DNA of 64,000 bases, taken from DATFVB01 sp963714035. GTDB taxonomy: Bacteria; Acidobacteriota; Thermoanaerobaculia; UBA5066; DATFVB01. A program made the position numbers and the translations under genes. A model generated the notes under the pieces. The model was not told the DNA's origin and made no database searches. It saw only the letters and a list, made by a program, of their open reading frames with translations. Location of the stretch: the NCBI GenBank assembly GCA_963714035.1, contig OY970224.1, positions 248,001 through 312,000 of the forward strand, read 5' to 3'. Of the stretch, positions 49,968 through 56,804 are shown piece after piece (the stretch's first letter is position 1; each line of letters starts with the position of its first letter).

Positions 49968-50944
49968 AGATCGCGGTCGTCGGCGCGGGCGCGTGGGGGA
50001 CGGCGCTCGCGATCCACTCCGCCCGCTCGGGAAACGACACGGTTCTCTGCGCGCGCGACCCGGCCGTCGCCGTGTCGATCGACCGCGATCGGCGGCACCC
50101 TTCGCGGCACCCCGGGGCGGTCTTTCCGCCCGGCCTCCGGGCGCGGGCGGATCTGGACGCCGTGCGAAACGCGGGCCTGGTGGTCCTGGCGGTTCCGTCG
50201 CCGGCCCTCCCCGCGGTGCTCGCGGCGCTGGCCGCCGTCGGGGGGAGGCCGGCGCTCGTCTCCGCCGTGAAGGGATTCGAGATCGAGACCGGCCGCCGGG
50301 TCTCCGAGCTCGCGGCGGAACGGCTCCCCGGCCGCCCCTTCGCGGTGCTCTCCGGACCGACGTTCGCCGACGGGATCGTCCGGGGGGATCCGACGGCGGC
50401 GGTCGTCGCGTCCACCGACGCCGGCTTCGCGGCCGAGATCCAGCGGGCCCTCTCCTCCGAGCTCTTCCGTCTCTACGACAGCGACGACGTCGCGGGCGTC
50501 GAGCTCGCGGGCGGGGTGAAGAACGTCGTGGCGATCGCCGCGGGAATCGTCTCCGGGCTCGGCCTCGGGGCGAACACGACGGCCGCTCTCATGACCCGGG
50601 GACTCGCCGAGATCACGCGCCTCGTGCTCGCCCGCGGGGGACGCGCGAAGACGCTCGCCGGCCTCGCCGGCGTCGGCGATCTCATGCTGACCTGCACCGG
50701 CCCGCAGTCGCGAAACCGCCGCGTCGGGGAGCGGATCGGGCAGGGGGCGGCTCCCGCCGAGGCGATCGCGTCCGTTCCCGAAACCGCGGAGGGAACCCGC
50801 GCCTGCCTGGCGGCGGCGAAGATGGCGGAGGCGTCGGGGATCGAGATGCCGATCAACGACGCGGTGCGCCGGGTGCTCTACGAGGGCCTCTCCCCGCGCT
50901 CCGCGATCCGGGAGCTGATGACGCGGGACTTGCGAAGCGAGTGA
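49964..50944 (+). CDS. gpsA: Glycerol-3-phosphate dehydrogenase [NAD(P)+]
   Basis: The protein has 326 residues and reduces dihydroxyacetone phosphate to glycerol-3-phosphate for PlsY. It has the Rossmann motif AVVGAGAWGTALA, VLSGPTFADGIVRGDPTA, VELAGGVKNVVAIAAGIVSGLGLGANTTAALMTRGLAEI, and AGVGDLMLTCTGPQSRNRRVG. The ATG at 49964 overlaps the plsY stop. It is followed by 35 bp before the next gene's promoter region. Confidence 0.95.
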   Translation: MKIAVVGAGAWGTALAIHSARSGNDTVLCARDPAVAVSIDRDRRHPSRHPGAVFPPGLRARADLDAVRNAGLVVLAVPSPALPAVLAALAAVGGRPALVSAVKGFEIETGRRVSELAAERLPGRPFAVLSGPTFADGIVRGDPTAAVVASTDAGFAAEIQRALSSELFRLYDSDDVAGVELAGGVKNVVAIAAGIVSGLGLGANTTAALMTRGLAEITRLVLARGGRAKTLAGLAGVGDLMLTCTGPQSRNRRVGERIGQGAAPAEAIASVPETAEGTRACLAAAKMAEASGIEMPINDAVRRVLYEGLSPRSAIRELMTRDLRSE

Positions 50945-50955
50945 GGGCCTTCGCG

Positions 50956-50961
50956 TATAAT
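50956..50961 (+). promoter_or_regulatory. -10 box TATAAT before the adaptor-kinase-activator operon
   Basis: A perfect TATAAT ends 18 bases before ATG 50980, just past the gpsA stop. A CAAGAGG stretch in between may be a weak ribosome binding site. No good -35 box is seen. Confidence 0.55.
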
Positions 50962-50979
50962 CCCGGCAAGAGGTCATTG

Positions 50980-51774
50980 ATGAATCGAGCGTTCCGGATC
51001 GGTGTCGCCGCGGCAATTCTCGGCCCCGGCCTCGCGGCCGCCGCGCCGAAACCGGCCGCGCGGCCCGCGACGCTCGTTTCGGATCGGCCCGCCGACCATT
51101 GGACGGCGGACGCCAATCTGATGGTCGAGCGCGAGGTCGGAGTCGGCACGCGCGTGAGCGGGATCATCGATTCGATCGAGGCCGAGCGCGGCCAGGCGGT
51201 CAAGAAAGGGCAGGCGCTCGCGATTCTCGATCAGCGCGAGTTCGAGCTCGACCGCCGTTCCGCGGAAGCGGCGTTCGCCGCCGCGGACGCCGATTTCCAG
51301 CGATACAAGGAGCTCTTCGCCCAGAAGCTCGCGAGCAAAGCGGAGCTCGAGCAGCGCCGCGCCCGCTTCGAGCAGGCCAGGGTCGACCTCGAGAAGGCGA
51401 AGCTCACGATCGACCGTTCCGTCATCCGCGCGCCCTTCGACGGAATCGTCGTCGACCGCAACGCGCACATCGGCCAGAAGGTCCTGATCGAGGACACGGC
51501 TCCTCTTTTCAAGGTGAGCTCCCTCGAGCCGCTCATCGCCCGCCTCTATCTCGGCGAGCGGTGGCTCGACCGGCTCCGGGTCGGCGACCGCGTCGCCGTC
51601 GCCTCGTCGCAGTTTCCCGACGCGACGTCGGCGGGCAGGATCGCGTTTCTCTCTCCGGTCCTCGATCCCGCGAGCGGGACCTTCCAGGTGATCGTCGCGG
51701 TTCCTCGCGACTCGGGCCACATCTTCCGGCCGGGGAGCGCGGTCAAGGTCACCTTCTCGCCCTCCTCGCGCTGA
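50980..51774 (+). CDS. Periplasmic adaptor (membrane-fusion) protein, RND/HlyD type
   Basis: The protein has 264 residues: a signal peptide (MNRAFRIGVAAAILGPGLAAAAP), a biotinyl-lipoyl half (VGTRVSGIIDSIEAERGQAVKKGQALAILD), an alpha hairpin of about 60 residues (DFQRYKELFAQKLASKAELEQRRARFEQARVDLEKAK), the second lipoyl half (IRAPFDGIVVDRNAHIGQKV), and a beta-barrel domain. It is short, lacking a C-terminal membrane-proximal domain extension. No RND or ABC pump gene is adjacent. Instead it overlaps a histidine kinase gene (TGATG), so it may belong to the export system at 54-59 kb or take part in signal sensing. Confidence 0.88.
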   Translation: MNRAFRIGVAAAILGPGLAAAAPKPAARPATLVSDRPADHWTADANLMVEREVGVGTRVSGIIDSIEAERGQAVKKGQALAILDQREFELDRRSAEAAFAAADADFQRYKELFAQKLASKAELEQRRARFEQARVDLEKAKLTIDRSVIRAPFDGIVVDRNAHIGQKVLIEDTAPLFKVSSLEPLIARLYLGERWLDRLRVGDRVAVASSQFPDATSAGRIAFLSPVLDPASGTFQVIVAVPRDSGHIFRPGSAVKVTFSPSSR

Positions 51775-52478
51775 TGGCTCGGCGGGCCTCCCGCAACCGG
51801 CTGCGGTCGACTCTCGATTCCGTCTTCCTGCACGACATGAAGAACCTCGAGTTCCGGCTGAGCCTCCTGCTCGCCAATCTCGAGGAGCACTACGGCGACC
51901 CCGACTTCAAGCGAAGCGTCGTCGATCTGCTGGAATCGAGCCTCGAAAAGGTGGACTCCGTCGTCGACCGGTGGTCGGCGTACCGCGACGCTCTCCTCGT
52001 CAAGGTGCCGCTGGACGTCAACGACCTCGTGAAGGAAGTCGCCGCCAAGGCCCGGCCGCGGGAAGGAGGGCGGGCCCGGACCGAGAGCGTCGTCATTCGG
52101 CCGCAACCCGTCCCTCCCGTCTGGGGAGACTCGAACTACCTCGGCGACGCTCTCCTCGTCGTCATCCAGAACGCTCTCGAGGCGGCCGGCCCATCGGGCC
52201 ACGTCGAGGTCGCGACCGGCATGGAATCCACCCGCCCGCGGGCGCGAGTCGTCGTCGCGATCGCCGACGACGGGCCCGGCATGACGCGCGAGTTCCAGCG
52301 AACGCGCCTCTTCCAGCCGTTTCAGACGACGAAAGTCAACGGGGTCGGCCTCGGCCTCTACACGGCGCGCAACATCGTCCGCTTTCACGGCGGATCGCTG
52401 ACGGTCCAGAGCCGTCCCGGAAGCGGGACCGTCGTCCGGATCGCCCTTCCCGCGGCGCCGGAGAACTCCGGATCGTGA
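51774..52478 (+). CDS. Soluble histidine kinase
   Basis: The protein has 234 residues and no membrane helix. The phosphoacceptor region is VFLHDMKNLEFRLSLLLANLEEHY, an HDxKN-type H-box like that of the PrsK kinases. The ATP-binding core has LLVVIQNALEAAG (N box), IADDGPGMTREF (G1) and GVGLGLYTARNIVRFHGG (G2). It lacks any sensor domain, so input must come from partner proteins. It overlaps both the adaptor gene and the sigma54 activator gene, its likely cognate regulator. Confidence 0.88.
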   Translation: MARRASRNRLRSTLDSVFLHDMKNLEFRLSLLLANLEEHYGDPDFKRSVVDLLESSLEKVDSVVDRWSAYRDALLVKVPLDVNDLVKEVAAKARPREGGRARTESVVIRPQPVPPVWGDSNYLGDALLVVIQNALEAAGPSGHVEVATGMESTRPRARVVVAIADDGPGMTREFQRTRLFQPFQTTKVNGVGLGLYTARNIVRFHGGSLTVQSRPGSGTVVRIALPAAPENSGS

Positions 52479-53844
52479 AATCCGGGCGGGTGGCGATCGT
52501 CGAGGACGACCGCGCCCTCCTCGACCAGCTGCGGTGGGCGCTCAAGGCCACCTGGGACGTCTCGGCGGCGGAGGACGCGCAGTCGGGGATCGGCCTCCTC
52601 GCCGACGAACCGGACGTCTTCCTCATCGACCTTCGGCTTCCGCCGTCGAGGGAGCCCCGGGAAGGGCTGGGTCTCCTGCAGAGCCTTCGGGAACGGCGAT
52701 CCGATCTGCCGGTCGTCGTCATGACCGGAGAGAAGGAGCGGTCCTTCGCGCTGAAGGCCGTCGAGCTGGGCGCCTACGATTTCTTCCGAAAGCCGTTCAA
52801 TCCGGCGGAGCTCGAGCTCGTCCTCCGGCGGGCGCTCGAGCGGTCGCGGCTCGTGGCGGAGAACCGGGCGCTCCGCGAAGAGATGGCAGAGCGGACGACC
52901 TTCGCGACGATCGTCGGCTCGAGCGCCCCGATGCGGGCCCTGTTTCGGGCGATCGAGAAGGTCGCCCCCTCGGACGCGACCGTCCTGATCGCGGGGGAGA
53001 GCGGCACCGGGAAGGAGCTCGTCGCCCAATCGCTGCATCGGGGGAGCCCGCGGACGGCCGGCCCCTTCATCGCCGTCAACAGCTCCGCCCTGCCGGAGTC
53101 GCTGGCCGAATCGGAGCTCTTCGGACACGAGAAGGGGGCGTTCACCGGCGCCATCTCGGCGCGCGCGGGAAAGTTCGAGCTGGCGCACCGGGGCACGCTC
53201 TTTCTCGACGAAGCGGCGACGCTGACTCCGGCGGTTCAGGCGAAGCTGCTCCGCGTCCTCGAGAGCCGGCAATTCGAGAGGGTCGGCGGATCGCGCACGA
53301 TCTCCGTCGACATTCGACTGCTCGTCGCGACCAACGAGGACCTCGAGAAGAGGGTCGCCGCGGGGACCTTCCGGGAGGATCTCTTCTATCGCCTGAACAC
53401 GGTCGCTCTCCGGATTCCCCCCTCCGGGAGCGGGCGGACGACATTCCGCTCCTCGTCGACTACTTCCGGGAGAAGTGGGGAAAGCATCACGGGCGGCCGG
53501 CGAAGAGGTTTTCGCCCGGCGCCCTGGAGGCCTTCGTCCGTCATGCGTGGCCCGGCAACGTCCGGGAGCTGGAGCACTTCGTCGAAATGCTCACCCTGAT
53601 GGTCGAGGGCGACGAGGTCACGGCGGACGACCTGCCGGCGTCGTTCACGAAAACGACCCCGGCGACGCCCGCCGCGAATGATCCGCTTCCGGGGGAAAGC
53701 CTTCCCGACGCGGTCGCCCGATTCGAACGCGACCTCCTGCTCCAGGCGATCGCGCGCGCGGGCGGAGTAAAGGCGCGCGCCGGGAGGGATCTGGGTGTGG
53801 ACTGGAATCGGATGAAGTACCTTTGCCGAAAGTACGGCCTCTGA
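52475..53844 (+). CDS. NtrC-family sigma54-dependent response regulator, frameshifted
   Basis: The receiver domain (acceptor Asp52 in LIDLRLP, Lys in FRKPF), the AAA+ domain (GESGTGKELVAQ, GHEKGAFTGAI, GTLFLDEAATL) and the Fis-type HTH (VKARAGRDLGVDWNRMKYL) are all present. The frame changes at a run of six Cs (53417-53422), inside the AAA+ domain. One added C joins RIPP to LRERADDIPLLV and gives 456 residues. GAFTGA is intact, so the protein can contact sigma54. GTG 52475 overlaps the kinase stop. Whether the break is a sequencing error or real is open. Confidence 0.88.
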
Positions 53845-53849
53845 ACACC

Positions 53850-53863
53850 GGTGAAAAATCACC
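53850..53863 (+). promoter_or_regulatory. Upstream palindrome GGTGA-AAAA-TCACC (candidate activator site 1)
   Basis: A perfect 5+5 palindrome is centred about 151 bases upstream of the predicted sigma54 transcription start at 54008. It lies six bases past the activator's stop and is partly overlapped by ACCC-ATAA-GGGT (53861-53872). Confidence 0.5.
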
Positions 53864-53883
53864 CATAAGGGTAAGGATTAGCA

Positions 53884-53898
53884 GGTCAATGATTCACC
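53884..53898 (+). promoter_or_regulatory. Upstream palindrome GGTCAAT-G-ATTCACC (candidate activator site 2)
   Basis: A near-perfect palindrome (one mismatch) is centred about 117 bases upstream of the predicted transcription start. It shares GGT...ACC ends with site 1 and lies about 34 bases from it, on roughly the same face of the helix. Confidence 0.45.
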
Positions 53899-53981
53899 AT
53901 CGCGACGCTGGCCTCTCGGTCCGTTCAGCATAAGTCCATTTATACCAAGATGATATGGCGGTCACGGGAAGTCATCGATTC

Positions 53982-53996
53982 TGGCCCCCGCATTGC
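53982..53996 (+). promoter_or_regulatory. Sigma54 (-24/-12) promoter TGGC-N7-TTGC
   Basis: TGGC (53982-53985) and TTGC (53993-53996) have the exact spacing of the sigma54 consensus, with GG and GC ten bases apart. The start of transcription would be near 54008, followed by AAAGGGAGGAA and the ATG. The gene directly upstream encodes an NtrC-type activator with an intact GAFTGA loop. Confidence 0.75.
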
Positions 53997-54024
53997 GATG
54001 GGGTATCGGCAAGAAAGGGAGGAA

Positions 54025-54477
54025 ATGATGGCAAACGAAGTCAGAATCAAGCTCACGGACGAACAGATGGCCAAGATCAAGGAAGGCACTGGCAAGGAGA
54101 TGGGGGAAATCCGGGTCGGCAGCCTCGGCAACAATCCCTCGGTGACGGCGCCCGCTTCCGGCACTCTCAGCTCGATGGCCGGCAGCTCACCCAAGCTTTC
54201 GCCCAAGCTTTCACCCAAGCTTTCACCCAAGCTTTCGCCCAAGCTCTCGCCCAAGCTTTCGCCCAAGCTCTCGCCCAAGCTTTCGCCCAAGCTTTCGCCC
54301 AAGCTCTCGCCCAAGCTTTCGCCGAAGCTGTCCCCGAAGCTGTCCCCGAAGCTCTCGCCGAAGCTCTCGCCGAAGCTCTCGCCCAAGCTTTCGCCGAAGC
54401 TGTCCCCGAAGCTCTCGCCGAAGCTGTCGCCGAAGCTCTCGCCCAAGCTGTCCCCGAAGTTGACGGCCAAGTACTAA
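54025..54477 (+). CDS. Small repeat protein with 23 tandem Ser-Pro-Lys-Leu units
   Basis: The protein has 150 residues (ATG 54025; ATG 54028 is the alternative), with AAAGGGAGGAA as ribosome binding site. The first 54 residues (ANEVRIKLTDEQMAKIKEGT, GKEMGEIRVGSLGNNPSVTA) look like a short folded or leader segment. Then SPKL repeats 23 times from 54187 to 54462, ending TAKY. No signal peptide or cysteine is present. Each unit has one Lys, so the tail is strongly basic. The repeat resembles SPKK-type minor-groove DNA-binding motifs of some basic proteins, and also repeated core units of ribosomal peptides. The function is unknown. I know of no named family that matches. Confidence 0.8.
   Translation: MMANEVRIKLTDEQMAKIKEGTGKEMGEIRVGSLGNNPSVTAPASGTLSSMAGSSPKLSPKLSPKLSPKLSPKLSPKLSPKLSPKLSPKLSPKLSPKLSPKLSPKLSPKLSPKLSPKLSPKLSPKLSPKLSPKLSPKLSPKLSPKLTAKY
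54187..54462 (+). repeat. 12 bp tandem repeat array, 23 units
   Basis: Each unit reads TCN CCN AAG CTN. Variants cluster: TCGCCCAAGCTT-type units lead and TCGCCGAAGCTC or TCCCCGAAGCTG units trail, with mixtures between. Amino acids are identical in all units while third positions vary. This suggests expansion by slippage or unequal exchange under protein-level constraint. Confidence 0.95.
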
Positions 54478-54498
54478 CCGAAGTCTTCGATCTGATTC

Positions 54499-54527
54499 AA
54501 AGGCGCCCCGAAAGGGGCGCTTTTCTT
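54499..54527 (+). terminator. Rho-independent terminator after the SPKL gene
   Basis: AAAGGCGCCCC (54499-54509), a GAAA tetraloop and GGGGCGCTTTT (54514-54524) pair over 11 bp, with one G-T, followed by CTT. It lies 22 bases past the stop. In the opposite direction it could also end the convergent M50-HlyD operon. Confidence 0.85.
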
Positions 54528-54599
54528 ATGGCCGTTTTCGAGGAAGGCCGGGCCCGGAGAGAGTGAAGGCGAGCGCCTCCGCCTCGAAAGAACCTGCGA

Positions 54600-56804
54600 T
54601 TACCAGAAGATGCGCCGGACCCAGAAATAGAAGATTCGCGCCGAACGCCCGAGGATCGAGCGATAGGGCCCGGAGATCCGGACGTGGCCCTCGAGCCCGG
54701 AGAGAAGGGTCCCGTCCGAATTCTCGAAACGGGCGATGGCCACGAACTGATCGGGCATGTCGAGCTGGGCGAGCCCGTGACGATCCGAGGATTCTTTTCC
54801 GGAATCGACCGGTTGCGAGGCGATCGGCGAGACCGACGCCAGGACGCCCCGGATGGGCCGGAGGGGTCGCCCCGGCACGTCGAAGAGCACAGGCGAGCCG
54901 GGCGTCAGGTCGGAGAAGAGGCGCTCGGAGACCCGCAGCTCGGCGCGCATCGTCGAGCAGTCTCCGACCTCGAGGAGCGTCGATCCGGCTGCCATGTGGC
55001 GTCCGACGAGGTCGTCGATGTCCGGGGTCAGGACCCGCCCCGCGAGCGGGGCCTTCGGGACGAGCGCCTCCCGCCGATTCCGGTCTCTCTCCAGATCGGC
55101 ATCGAGGGCCTTCTCTCTCTCCTCGGCCCGGTAGACGGCGGGCGCGGCTCCGGAGGCCCGGCTCTCTCCCGCCTCGTGGGAGAGCGCGTTGCGGTGGGCG
55201 GACAGGCCGAGGATCTCGTCGTCCAGGCTCGGGCTCGTCAGGGTGAGCAGCGGCTGACCCCGGCGGACGGTGTCTCCCTCCCGGACGAAGACTTCGGTCA
55301 CCGTGCTGTCGTCGGGGGCCTCGACCCGGACCCGGCGCTCCGGCGCGAGGATCGCGTCGCCGTCGATCTTCTGCCGGGACCACGGCACCGCCACGAGAAG
55401 AAGGAGCGCGGCGCCCGCGGCGTACCAGTATTTCCGGGTTCTCTCCGACATGAGCCACTCCTTCTTGTCGAGGTAGACCATCCGGGCCGCGCGCGTCACG
55501 ATTCGGATTTTCTTCCGGAGGATTCTGGCCATCGTCAGGATGACCAGCAGGATCGCGAGCTCCCCGAAGTATTTCGTGTAGAAACTCTGGAGGATCTTCG
55601 CCACGAGCAGCATGATCGTGGTCGTGTACAGGATCGTGAGGGGAGCGTAGAGCAGGTAGATCCGCCGCCGCCTCCGCGAATACACGGGCACGTCGACGGG
55701 GAGCCGGAGGATATGGCGCTGGAAGGCGGCGCCGAGGTACCGGATCGATTCGTCGCGCATTTCCGGGAGATCGACCAGGCTGGCGATGATGTGCATCCCG
55801 TCGCTGGGCATGAGCGGGTTGAGATTGAAGAACAGGGTGGAAACGCCGGTGAAGAGCATCGTCTTGTAGGCGATCGCGTGGGCGATCGTGTCCGGGTAAG
55901 TCACCGCCCACACTCCCGTCGCCGCGACGCAAACGAACGATTCCGTGTAGATGCCGCCCACCGTCACCCAGAGGCGCTCCCACTTGCTGGTGAGGAGGAA
56001 CGAGTCGTTCGTGTCGCAGTAGTAGGCGGGAAGAAAGTTGACGAGGGCGAACCCGATGCCGTGGACCTCTCCCCCGAGCGACTTCATGGCGTAGGCGTGG
56101 CCGAGCTCGTGCACGGCGCCGATGACCGTCATGATGAAGAAGAACTGCACGAAATCCCAGAACGGCTTCTTGAGGAAGGAATAGAGCTCGATCGTCTCCT
56201 TCCAGATCGTCGAGTAGTGGCTGACGAAGACGCCCGCCGTCAGGAAGAAGAGCACGAAGGCTCCCGCCACCGCCGGCGGCGTCCAGAGCCACCGGACGTA
56301 CTTGATCGTCTTGTCGAGGAAGGCGTTCGGATCGCCCACCGGGAAGAGGATCATCATGGGGTTGAATCCCTCTTCCCGTTCCTTCGCCTTGATCTTCCGG
56401 GCGTCCTTGAGCTGCTGCATGACCGCGAGGTTGCGTTCGACGCCGGAAACGTCGAGCAGGTCCATGCCGCGGAGGGAATCGAAGTATTCCGCCAGCGATT
56501 CGCGCGGCAGCGGCGCTCCCGGATGCAGCGCGTCGTAGGTCTCCTTGATTTCGTTGAGCGTGCGGGTGCCGTCGAAGAGCTGGATCAGACCCCAGTCGCC
56601 CTCGGGAAAAAGGTAGACCTTGTGGTCTTCCGGGTTCTTGACGACGTAGCTCGCCTCGCCCATCTGGACGAGCTCCCGGATGATGAGGTCGGACCGGAGG
56701 CCGGGGCGGTCCGACGAGGCGGCTCTCTTCGCGGCGAGCGCCTGGGCGACGTGGCCGGTCGTCGCCGCCGAGGCCAGGGACGATGCCCGCGAACCGATGC
56801 TCAC
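54600..56804 (-). CDS. PqqD-like / M50 site-2-protease-like / HlyD fusion protein
   Basis: The protein has 734 residues. Residues 40-110 resemble a PqqD-type peptide-binding domain (GEASYVVKNPEDHKVYLFPEGDWGLIQLFDG). Residues 170-450 hold several membrane helices and the M50 zinc motif GAVHELGHAYAMKSLGG (HExxH), with FFNLNPLMPSDGMHI downstream (NPxxxxDG). A further helix leads to a HlyD-like periplasmic half (VRVEAPDDSTVTEVFVREGDTVRRGQPLLTL, long coiled coil, PKAPLAGRVLTPDIDDLVG). Related proteins are annotated as peptide zinc metalloproteases. It overlaps the GAF-HlyD gene (GTGA). Role inferred: membrane handling or export of a peptide. Confidence 0.85.
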   Translation of the reverse strand: MSIGSRASSLASAATTGHVAQALAAKRAASSDRPGLRSDLIIRELVQMGEASYVVKNPEDHKVYLFPEGDWGLIQLFDGTRTLNEIKETYDALHPGAPLPRESLAEYFDSLRGMDLLDVSGVERNLAVMQQLKDARKIKAKEREEGFNPMMILFPVGDPNAFLDKTIKYVRWLWTPPAVAGAFVLFFLTAGVFVSHYSTIWKETIELYSFLKKPFWDFVQFFFIMTVIGAVHELGHAYAMKSLGGEVHGIGFALVNFLPAYYCDTNDSFLLTSKWERLWVTVGGIYTESFVCVAATGVWAVTYPDTIAHAIAYKTMLFTGVSTLFFNLNPLMPSDGMHIIASLVDLPEMRDESIRYLGAAFQRHILRLPVDVPVYSRRRRRIYLLYAPLTILYTTTIMLLVAKILQSFYTKYFGELAILLVILTMARILRKKIRIVTRAARMVYLDKKEWLMSERTRKYWYAAGAALLLLVAVPWSRQKIDGDAILAPERRVRVEAPDDSTVTEVFVREGDTVRRGQPLLTLTSPSLDDEILGLSAHRNALSHEAGESRASGAAPAVYRAEEREKALDADLERDRNRREALVPKAPLAGRVLTPDIDDLVGRHMAAGSTLLEVGDCSTMRAELRVSERLFSDLTPGSPVLFDVPGRPLRPIRGVLASVSPIASQPVDSGKESSDRHGLAQLDMPDQFVAIARFENSDGTLLSGLEGHVRISGPYRSILGRSARIFYFWVRRIFW

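Noticed and set aside
50980..51774. Adaptor as part of an RND efflux pump operon
   Set aside because: No inner-membrane pump or TolC-type gene lies within 10 kb; the neighbours are a kinase and gpsA.
54187..54462. Resemblance to a CRISPR-like array
   Set aside because: Units are 12 bp in direct tandem with no spacers, and they encode a constant tetrapeptide.
53940..54470. Reverse-strand frame with LGES/FGDS repeats over the SPKL array, and a + strand frame with AQAF repeats
   Set aside because: A 12 bp repeat stays open in several frames at once. Only the SPKL frame has a sigma54 promoter, a ribosome binding site, a non-repeat N-terminus and a terminator.
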